Assembly (NCBI GenBank): GCA_026129385.1 | Contig: JAHCIE010000253.1 | Span: 1 to 5,223 of the forward strand | Length of the DNA stretch: 5,223 bases | Direction of reading: 5' to 3' | DNA from: Anaerolineae bacterium | GTDB lineage: Bacteria; Chloroflexota; Anaerolineae; Epilineales; JAHCIE01 | Part shown: in pieces, positions 1 to 5,223 of the stretch | How positions within the stretch are numbered: position 1 is the stretch's first letter | How the letters are laid out: each line of letters opens with the position of its first letter | Made by a program: the position numbers and the translations under genes | Notes under the pieces: model-generated | The model's input: only the letters and a program-made list of their open reading frames with translations | Told to the model about the DNA's origin: nothing | The model's database searches: none

Positions 1-1
1 G

Positions 2-949
2 CCCCTGCTCTGGGACCGCGTTCACCTGCGCGTTCACACGCTGGCCGATGAGGTGGCGTGGCTGCGCGCCCAGGGGCCCTACGCGCCGGGGCTACTCGAT
101 TACCTGCGCCAGCAGCGCGACGAGAGCGACGTCTTCATCTTCTTCACCTACCTGTACTATCCGACGGCGATGGGCCTGCGCCTCGTCGCCGACAAGTCTA
201 TCCTCGTCCCCACGGCCCACGACGAGGACCCCATCTACCTCAACCTCTTCCGTGATGTGTTCCACTCGCCGCGCGCCATCCTCTACAACACCGAGGAGGA
301 GCGCCGCTTCGTCGAGCGTCACTTCGACAATGGCTATGTGCCCAACGCAGTGGTCGGTGTGGGCATCGACGTGCCGGACGCGCCGCAGCCCGAACGCTTC
401 CGCGCCCGCTTTGGCCTCGACAGGCCCTATTTCCTGTACCTGGGGCGCATCGTGCCCGACAAGGGCTGCGACGAGATGCTCGACTATTTCGACGCCTACC
501 GCCGCGCCTTCCCCGACGAGGCGGTCTTGACCCTGGTGGGCGCCGGCGAGATGCCGCTACCCAGCGCCTCCTGGCTGGTCCCGACCGGCTTCATCCACGA
601 CGAGGACAAGCTGGACGCCATCGCCGGCGCCGAGGCGGTCATCGTCCCCTCGCGCTACGAGAGCATGTCGCTGACCACCCTGGAGGCATGGAGCCTGGGG
701 CGGCCTGTCGTCTGCACCGCCCACTCGCCGGTGGTGCGTGGGCTGGTGCGCCGCGCCGGCGGCGGCCTGTACTACGGCGACAGTGAAGAGTTCGTCGAGG
801 CCCTGCACTTGCTGGTCTCAGATCGGGACACGGCGGACGGGTTGGGCCGCCAGGGCCGTAGCTTCACCCGCGCCACCTATCGCTGGTCTGATGTGATTGC
901 CACCTATCAGCGGTTCATCGAGGACATCGCCGCCCAGCCCTGGCGCTGA
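2..949 (+). CDS. GT4-family glycosyltransferase, 5'-truncated by the window edge
   Basis: The frame is open from base 2 to the TGA at 947-949, giving 315 residues; the true start lies before the window. A GTG at 53 is in frame but falls inside the conserved N-domain, so it is not the start. Numbering from base 2, the sugar-nucleotide-binding half is clear: YLGRIVPDKG at 146-155 holds the Arg149/Lys154 pair typical of the GT4 donor phosphate site, and ESMSLTTLE (Glu220, Glu228) is the EX7E motif. It is followed by AWSLGRPVV, as usual in this family. GT4 proteins are normally 380-420 residues, so about 70-105 residues are missing. No signal peptide or membrane segment is visible in this part. 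By family it is a retaining GT-B enzyme that moves a sugar from a nucleotide donor to a glycan or lipid-linked acceptor in the cytoplasm; donor and acceptor are unknown. It ends 16 nt before the next gene, so co-transcription is likely. Family assignment is firm, specificity is not. Confidence 0.93.
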   Translation, partial: PLLWDRVHLRVHTLADEVAWLRAQGPYAPGLLDYLRQQRDESDVFIFFTYLYYPTAMGLRLVADKSILVPTAHDEDPIYLNLFRDVFHSPRAILYNTEEERRFVERHFDNGYVPNAVVGVGIDVPDAPQPERFRARFGLDRPYFLYLGRIVPDKGCDEMLDYFDAYRRAFPDEAVLTLVGAGEMPLPSASWLVPTGFIHDEDKLDAIAGAEAVIVPSRYESMSLTTLEAWSLGRPVVCTAHSPVVRGLVRRAGGGLYYGDSEEFVEALHLLVSDRDTADGLGRQGRSFTRATYRWSDVIATYQRFIEDIAAQPWR

Positions 950-965
950 CGCGACGCAGCCACCC

Positions 966-2501
966 ATGCCTGATCCCACCGTCGCCGTCGGCATCCTGAC
1001 CTACAATGGCCGCGCCTTCGTCGAGGCCTGCCTGGCCTCGGTTCTGGCGCAGACGCCCGCCGCCGACGAGTTCTTGGTAGTCGACAACGCCTCCACCGAC
1101 ACCACCTCTGATCTGATCGCCGCCCGCTATCCCCAGGTCCCGCTTGTCCGCAACGACACCAACGTCGGCGTGGCGCTCGGTCTCAACCAGTTGACAGCCG
1201 CGACCACGGCTCCCATCGTCGTTCTCCTGAACCAGGACATCGAACTGCGGCCCGGCGCACTGGCCGCCATCAGCGACGCCTTCGCCGATCCCCAGGTCGG
1301 CGTCGTTGGCATCAAGCTGCTGTACCCGGATGGGCGGACGGTCCAACATGCGGGCGGCTGGCTAGAGTGGCCTCTCTACCTGGCCCAGCATCACGGCTAC
1401 GGCCAGCCGGACGACGGCCGGTGGGACACGCCGGCCGAGGTGGATGTAGTCACCGGGGCTGTCTTCGCCGTGCGCCGCGCAGCGTGGGACGCCCTGGGCG
1501 GCATGTCCGACCTGTTCTCGCCCGCCTACTTCGAGGAGACAGATTTCTGCCTGCGGGCGCGGGGCGCGGCCTGGAAAGTTGTCTATGCCCCGGCCGCCGT
1601 GGCGATTCACCACGAGTCCACGACGCTGGGGCAGGGCAGCCGCCGCTACCTGGACCTGTACCATCGTCATCGGTTGCGCCTGATACTCCGCCACGCTTCC
1701 ATCGACCACCTGCTCACTTACTTCGCCCGCGCCGAGGCGCGGCGCACGGCTCACCTGCGGCCGATGCCCGAAGCCGCCGACGAGGTGGCCGCGCTGACGG
1801 CCGCCTACGCCGATGCGCGGCGCCAGTGGCCGACCCTGGCGGCCACGCGCGGCGACGCGCCCCTGTCGCCCGGCGCCATGTGGGCCATCGACGAGATGCT
1901 GACCGCGCTGCACGGCCTGGCTGAGACCCGTGGCGATGCCGACGACTGGAAGGGGCTGGTGCTGCCGTCGGCGGCTCTGCTGCGGACGCGGGACGCCATT
2001 CTCGCCAGCGACCCGACCCAGGTGGTAGCGGAACTGCGCCCCAACGCAGCGGCGACGAATGCGGCGCTAACGGCGGCAGCGGCCGCCCAGACGGTCCATG
2101 AGCAGCCCTTCCGGTCCGATGCCCCGCTAGTGGGGCCGCAAATTGCCTGGGCGCGGGACAGCTGGAACTCGGTGTCCACCAAGTGGTACGTCCGCCCGCT
2201 GCTGGAGCAGCAGAATCGCTTCAACGCGGCCGTCACTACCGCCCTCCACGCGCTGACCGAGGCGATCGAGGGCCGCGATGACCTGGAAATCAGACTCTCT
2301 GACGCGCTGCGCGAGATGCTGAGGGCTATGGAGGCGATGCGCACAGTCCAGGATGGGGTGCGCTTCGACCTCGACGCCCTGCACGCGCGCGAGGATGCCC
2401 GCTACGCCGAACTGGCGGCTCGCCTCGATGCCCTCGCCGGGCAGCCACCGACCACCGATGACCAACCACCGACCACCGACGACGACTCGGCCGATCCCTA
2501 A
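966..2501 (+). CDS. GT2-family (rhamnosyltransferase-like) glycosyltransferase with long C-terminal extension
   Basis: This encodes 511 residues. The ATG at 966 is chosen because the GT2 domain begins at once (MPDPTVAVGILTYNG). An in-frame TTG at 897 would only add 23 Pro/Ser-rich residues overlapping the previous gene. No Shine-Dalgarno is visible. The GT-A domain covers about residues 5-240: VVDNASTD (38-45) for nucleotide binding, LLNQD (87-91) as the DXD-type metal site with Asp91, VVTGAVFAVRR (161-171), FEETDFCLR (189-197) as the ED-like catalytic region, and IHHES (214-218). This pattern matches the COG1216/WbbL-like branch of GT2, inverting enzymes that often add rhamnose or a similar sugar to surface glycans. 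Such proteins are usually near 300 residues. Here a further 270 or so follow: a helical region, a Trp-rich segment (residues 396-421), a predicted coiled coil (about 432-492), and a repeated acidic tail, PPTTDDQPPTTDDD (494-507). The stop codon lies in a DNA repeat. Specificity and the role of the extension are unknown. Confidence 0.93.
   Translation: MPDPTVAVGILTYNGRAFVEACLASVLAQTPAADEFLVVDNASTDTTSDLIAARYPQVPLVRNDTNVGVALGLNQLTAATTAPIVVLLNQDIELRPGALAAISDAFADPQVGVVGIKLLYPDGRTVQHAGGWLEWPLYLAQHHGYGQPDDGRWDTPAEVDVVTGAVFAVRRAAWDALGGMSDLFSPAYFEETDFCLRARGAAWKVVYAPAAVAIHHESTTLGQGSRRYLDLYHRHRLRLILRHASIDHLLTYFARAEARRTAHLRPMPEAADEVAALTAAYADARRQWPTLAATRGDAPLSPGAMWAIDEMLTALHGLAETRGDADDWKGLVLPSAALLRTRDAILASDPTQVVAELRPNAAATNAALTAAAAAQTVHEQPFRSDAPLVGPQIAWARDSWNSVSTKWYVRPLLEQQNRFNAAVTTALHALTEAIEGRDDLEIRLSDALREMLRAMEAMRTVQDGVRFDLDALHAREDARYAELAARLDALAGQPPTTDDQPPTTDDDSADP
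2445..2486 (+). repeat. Two tandem 21-bp units at the 3' end of the GT2 gene
   Basis: Copies at 2445-2465 and 2466-2486 match at 18 of 21 positions; the first 14 bases (CCACCGACCACCGA) are identical. Being seven codons long, the unit keeps the frame and encodes PPTTDDQ then PPTTDDD. Each unit is itself built from shorter ACC/CCG-type steps, so replication slippage or copying of an intergenic simple repeat could have produced it. Confidence 0.85.
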
Positions 2502-2517
2502 TCCCTAATCCCTAATC
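2495..2517 (+). repeat. Telomere-like heptanucleotide array, three CCCTAAT units
   Basis: Perfect units lie at 2496-2502, 2503-2509 and 2510-2516, flanked by T at 2495 and C at 2517. The TAA of the first unit (2499-2501) is the stop codon of the GT2 gene; the other two TAAs fall in the gap. A degenerate pyrimidine-rich tail (CTCCCATCTCTCATCACC) follows to the next start. The array is AT-richer than its surroundings and contains no G on this strand. Confidence 0.9.
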
Positions 2518-2521
2518 TCCC
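2496..2521 (-). other. Putative four-tract G-quadruplex motif
   Basis: Read on the - strand, four GGG tracts (complement of CCC at 2519-2521, 2510-2512, 2503-2505 and 2496-2498) are separated by loops of 6, 4 and 4 nt (AGATTA, ATTA, ATTA). This satisfies the standard G3N1-7 pattern. The - strand is the template for the flanking genes, so a folded structure would form in template DNA, not in the mRNA. Formation in the cell is inference only. Confidence 0.6.
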
Positions 2522-2539
2522 ATCTCTCATCACCTACCC

Positions 2540-3907
2540 ATGCCTGACTCTTCCCTCCGCCATCGTCTACGCCGGCTGCGCGCCGCCTGGAATGCTACCA
2601 CCCCCGCCTCGGAAACCGATGCGCGGGCCACCCAGGCCGACCTGCGCGCCGCCGAGCACGCGCTCCTCGCCGCCCAACGCCAGATCGCCACGCTGACGGC
2701 GCGCGTCGCGGCCCTCGAGGACGGCATTGGCGCGCTGCGGCGGCCCCACGGGCGGCCGCGCGTGGCGTTCTTTAGCCCCGTCACGCCCCAGGCCAGCGGC
2801 ATCGCCGCCTACAGTGAGACGTTGCTGCCCGCTCTGGCCGCCCTGGCCGACGTGGACGTGTACATCAGTGACGTGACGCCCACGTCGCCCGCGCTGATGC
2901 CCCTGTCCGTCTACGACTATCGCGCCTATCCCGCCCGCCGCCGGGCCCAGGCCTATGACGCGACCTTCTATCAGATGGGCAACGACGTTCGCTACCATCG
3001 CTTTGTCTATGCTACCCTCGCCCGCTACCCAGGGGTGGTGGTCCTGCACGAGTTCCTGCTGCACCACTTCATGGCGGGCTACACCCTGGACTACGGGCAG
3101 CGCGTCGACTACCCCTGGGAGGTGGGCTACGCCGCCGGGCAGGACGCTCTGACCGTAGCCCGCGCCGCTGAGCGGGGCGAGCGCGATCTGCCCTTCTTCG
3201 ACTACCCCCTGGTGGAGCACGCCCTGGACCTGAGCCAGGGCGCGCTGTGCCACAGCGAATACGTGCGTGCCCGCATCGCCGCCATCCGCCCTGATCTGCC
3301 CGTCGCGGTCGTGGCTCACCCGACGACCGTCACCGCGGCCGCGCGTCCGCCGGTCGCTGACCGCCCCTTCACTGTCATCACGGCCGGCTACCTCACGCCG
3401 GCCAAGGGCCTGCTGCCCGCCCTGGAGGGTTTCGCCGAGTTCGCCCGCGCCGCGCCTGGGGCGCGCTACGTGCTGGTGGGAGCGGTGGAGCCGGAGTTCG
3501 ACCTGGCAGCCTGGATTCGCGACAGTGGCATCGCCGACCGTGTCGAGCTACGCGGCTACGCGCCGACCCTGGCTGACTTCGACGCGCAGGTGGCCGAGGC
3601 CGACGTCTGCCTCAACCTGCGCTACCCGACCGGCGGCGAGACATCCGGTAGTCTCTTGCGGGTGCTGGGGGTGGGCGTGCCCGCCGTCATCACCGATACC
3701 GGCTGGTTCAGCGAGGTCCCTGACACGGTCGTGATCAAGATCCCCGCGCCGCCCACGGCGGGCGACGTGGCCGATGCGCTGCGCGTTCTGGCGAAGCCTG
3801 ACCGCCGCGCCACCATGTCGGATGCCGCCCGGCGATGGGTGGCAGAGGCTCACAACCCGGCCCGCACCGCCCAGGGCTATCTGGACTTCGTCGCCGCCCT
3901 CACGTAA
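2540..3907 (+). CDS. Divergent GT4-like glycosyltransferase with N-terminal coiled coil
   Basis: This encodes 455 residues from the ATG at 2540, the first ATG after the upstream stop; no Shine-Dalgarno is possible because the preceding 46 nt contain no G. Residues 1-20 are basic (RHRLRRLRAAW). Residues 28-67 form an Ala/Leu/Arg/Glu-rich helix with coiled-coil spacing (LLAAQRQIATLTARVAALE). The GT-B fold starts near residue 73 with VAFFSPVTPQASGIAAYSETLLPAL, a typical GT4 N-domain opening. QMGNDVRYHRFVY (145-157) and VVLHEFLLHHF (167-177) recall a GT4 subfamily I have seen in polysaccharide clusters. In the C-domain, AGYLTPAKG (282-290) keeps Lys289 but has Tyr284 where GT4 enzymes usually have Arg. 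GGETSGSLLRV (365-375) has the first Glu (367) but Val375 where EX7E would place the second. A transferase role in the same glycan pathway is inferred. Loss of activity cannot be excluded, although the fold looks intact. No membrane segments are visible. The upstream gap is 38 nt and is repetitive. Confidence 0.88.
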   Translation: MPDSSLRHRLRRLRAAWNATTPASETDARATQADLRAAEHALLAAQRQIATLTARVAALEDGIGALRRPHGRPRVAFFSPVTPQASGIAAYSETLLPALAALADVDVYISDVTPTSPALMPLSVYDYRAYPARRRAQAYDATFYQMGNDVRYHRFVYATLARYPGVVVLHEFLLHHFMAGYTLDYGQRVDYPWEVGYAAGQDALTVARAAERGERDLPFFDYPLVEHALDLSQGALCHSEYVRARIAAIRPDLPVAVVAHPTTVTAAARPPVADRPFTVITAGYLTPAKGLLPALEGFAEFARAAPGARYVLVGAVEPEFDLAAWIRDSGIADRVELRGYAPTLADFDAQVAEADVCLNLRYPTGGETSGSLLRVLGVGVPAVITDTGWFSEVPDTVVIKIPAPPTAGDVADALRVLAKPDRRATMSDAARRWVAEAHNPARTAQGYLDFVAALT

Positions 3908-3923
3908 CCTGGCGCGCGGCCCC

Positions 3924-5223
3924 ATGGCGCGCAGCAGCGGCTACCACATCATGCGTATCCTGCACATCATCCAGCGCTACTGGCCCGCCGTGGGCGGGGC
4001 CGAGCGCCATCTGCACGAAATCAATCGGCGGCTCGTCGCCGACGGCCACGCCGTCACCGTCTTTACCACCGACGCCGACGACTTTGCGGCCTTCTGGGAT
4101 CCGCGCAAGCCGCGCCTCGCCACCCCCCGCGATCTTCACGAGGGCGTGGTCATTCGTCGCTTCCCCCTGCGTCACCTGCCGGCCGCCCCGTTCACCTACC
4201 CCGCCGTCCGCCGCCTCATGGCGACCCTGTCCGACCTGCCTCTGGACACGACGCCGGCCCTGACCGCCATCGGCCGCTTCACCCCCTGGGCGCCCGAGTT
4301 GGCCGCCGAGCTGGCCGCCGCCGGTCCGGCCTGGGACGTGGTGGGCGGCATGACTGTCACCTACGATAGCCTGTTGTGGCCCGCCGCGCGTTGGGCGGCG
4401 CGCTGGCGTCGCCCGTGGCTCTTCTACCCGCTCACCCACCTCGGCGAGGGGCCAGACTCGACCATGCGCCGCTACTACACCATGCGCCACCAGTTGGAGC
4501 TGAGCCGCCGCGCCGCGACGGTCTTCGCCCAGACCGACACCGAGGGCCGCTTCCTGGCCGGTCAGGGCATCGACCCCGACCGCCTCGTCGTCGCCGGGGT
4601 GGGCATCAACCCGGCCGAGTACGTCGGCGGCGACGCGATGCGCGGCCGCGCCCGGCTGGGACTCGCGCCGGAGACGCCCCTGGCGCTGTCCCTCGGCACG
4701 GCCAGCCGCGACAAAGGCAACCTGACGACGCTGGCCGCGCTGCGGCGGCTGTGGGCGGCGGGCCACCCGGCCCACTGGGTCGTAGTCGGCGCGGCGCAGG
4801 ACGATTTCACCCACGCCCTCGACCGCCTGCCGCCCGTCTACCGTAGTCGGGTTCACGTCCTGGGCCGCGTGGACGAGGCGGCGAAGCAGGACTGGTTGGC
4901 CGCTGCCGATGTCCTCGTCATGCCCTCGCGTGCCGACTCCTTCGGCATTGCCTACCTGGAGGCCTGGGCTTATGGCCGGCCGGTCATCGGAGCGCGCATC
5001 GGCGGCATCCAGGATGTGATTCAGGCTGGCGAGGATGGCCTGCTGGTGGCCTTCGGCGACAGCGCGGCGCTGGCCTGGGCGCTGGCCGCGCTGCTCGATG
5101 ATTCGGCGCGGGCGCAGGCTATGGGGGCGCGGGGGCGGGCGAAGGTGATGGCGCGCTACACCTGGGACGCCGTGTACGCGCGAGTGCGCCCGGCCTACGC
5201 GGCACCGGGCCGAGATTGGCCCC
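3924..5223 (+). CDS. GT4-family glycosyltransferase, 3' end beyond the window
   Basis: The frame stays open from the ATG at 3924 to the window end: 433 codons plus one base. The ATG at 3951 is the alternative; it begins MRILHIIQRYWPAVGGAERH, the usual GT4 opening. I list 3924 because the eight extra codons after the ATG all end in C or G, the gap to the previous stop is 16 nt as between genes 1 and 2, and both other internal starts also have CCC before ATG. Numbering from 3924: the glycine loop VGGAE (23-27) is in the N-domain; LGTASRDKG (257-265) holds the donor-site Lys264 with Thr259 in place of the common Arg; ADSFGIAYLEAWAYGRPVIG (337-356) is the EX7E region with Asp338 replacing the first Glu and Glu346 kept. 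IGGIQDVIQAGEDGLLV (359-375) is classic GT4. The visible part ends after YTWDAVYARV, a normal GT4 C-terminus, so the stop is probably close by. A cytosolic retaining transferase acting in surface glycan assembly is inferred; the sugar is unknown. Confidence 0.92.
   Translation, partial: MARSSGYHIMRILHIIQRYWPAVGGAERHLHEINRRLVADGHAVTVFTTDADDFAAFWDPRKPRLATPRDLHEGVVIRRFPLRHLPAAPFTYPAVRRLMATLSDLPLDTTPALTAIGRFTPWAPELAAELAAAGPAWDVVGGMTVTYDSLLWPAARWAARWRRPWLFYPLTHLGEGPDSTMRRYYTMRHQLELSRRAATVFAQTDTEGRFLAGQGIDPDRLVVAGVGINPAEYVGGDAMRGRARLGLAPETPLALSLGTASRDKGNLTTLAALRRLWAAGHPAHWVVVGAAQDDFTHALDRLPPVYRSRVHVLGRVDEAAKQDWLAAADVLVMPSRADSFGIAYLEAWAYGRPVIGARIGGIQDVIQAGEDGLLVAFGDSAALAWALAALLDDSARAQAMGARGRAKVMARYTWDAVYARVRPAYAAPGRDWP

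Noticed and set aside
53..55. GTG as the start of the first gene
   Set aside because: The frame is open to the window edge and the upstream residues look like continuing protein. Starting at GTG would remove the first strands of the GT-B fold.
48..530. + strand frame of 160 codons overlapping the first gene
   Set aside because: Very Ser/Thr/Arg-rich low-complexity translation in a shifted frame of a GT4 gene with clear motifs.
897..965. Upstream TTG start for the GT2 gene
   Set aside because: It overlaps the end of the preceding gene and adds 23 Pro/Ser-rich residues with no family match; the ATG at 966 begins directly before the GT2 fold.
1805..2344. - strand open frame of about 180 codons
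   Set aside because: Ser/Ala/Arg-rich, no motif, and fully inside the GT2 gene extension; a shadow of third-position GC bias. The same holds for other opposite-strand frames at 1362-1913 and 2567-3319.
2445..2539. CRISPR array or insertion-sequence end
   Set aside because: The repeats are 7 and 21 bp, directly tandem with no spacers, no inverted terminal repeats and no transposase; simple-sequence repeat fits better.
2502..2539. Rho-independent terminator between genes 2 and 3
   Set aside because: The gap has no G on the + strand, so no GC stem can form in the RNA, and there is no T-run.
3900..4856. Long open frame on the - strand (about 318 codons) opposite the last gene
   Set aside because: It is antisense to a clear GT4 gene. 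Its Gly/Arg/Gln/Val-rich composition with no recognisable motif is what the reverse complement of a GC-rich gene gives.

Overview
This window is a dense, single-strand run of four glycosyltransferase genes. The first is cut by the left edge and the fourth by the right edge. Base composition is very GC-rich (roughly 70% by eye) and nearly all third codon positions are G or C. I see no Shine-Dalgarno sequence ahead of any of the three visible starts. The protein style (GT4 and GT2 enzymes with appended coiled coils, and a W-rich segment near NSVSTKWYVRP in the GT2 protein) recalls high-GC Chloroflexota of the Anaerolineae/Caldilineae/Promineifilum type. That assignment rests on recall, not on a marker gene.

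Layout, left to right, all on the + strand: (1) 2-949, C-terminal 315 residues of a GT4-type (GT-B fold, retaining) glycosyltransferase; (2) 966-2501, a GT2-type (GT-A fold) rhamnosyltransferase-like enzyme of 511 residues with a C-terminal extension of about 270 residues; (3) 2540-3907, a divergent GT4-like enzyme of 455 residues with an N-terminal coiled coil; (4) 3924-5223+, a GT4-type enzyme, nearly complete but running off the window. Gaps are 16, 38 and 16 nt, with no visible terminator or promoter, so the genes are probably one transcript.

Together they look like the sugar-adding part of a surface polysaccharide cluster (exopolysaccharide, capsule or O-antigen-like glycan). Each enzyme would add one residue from a nucleotide sugar to a growing lipid-linked chain at the cytoplasmic face of the membrane. 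Specific sugars and linkages cannot be read from the sequence. No polymerase, flippase, ABC exporter or sugar-nucleotide synthesis gene lies inside the window.

The most unusual DNA is at 2445-2541, where gene 2 meets gene 3. A 21-bp duplication encodes the last residues of gene 2. It is followed by three perfect copies of CCCTAAT, the first of which supplies the gene 2 stop codon, inside a 48-nt stretch with no G on the + strand. The complementary strand fits a four-tract G-quadruplex pattern. I did not find a clearly novel multi-gene system; the other points are variant catalytic residues and accessory domains in otherwise recognisable glycosyltransferases.
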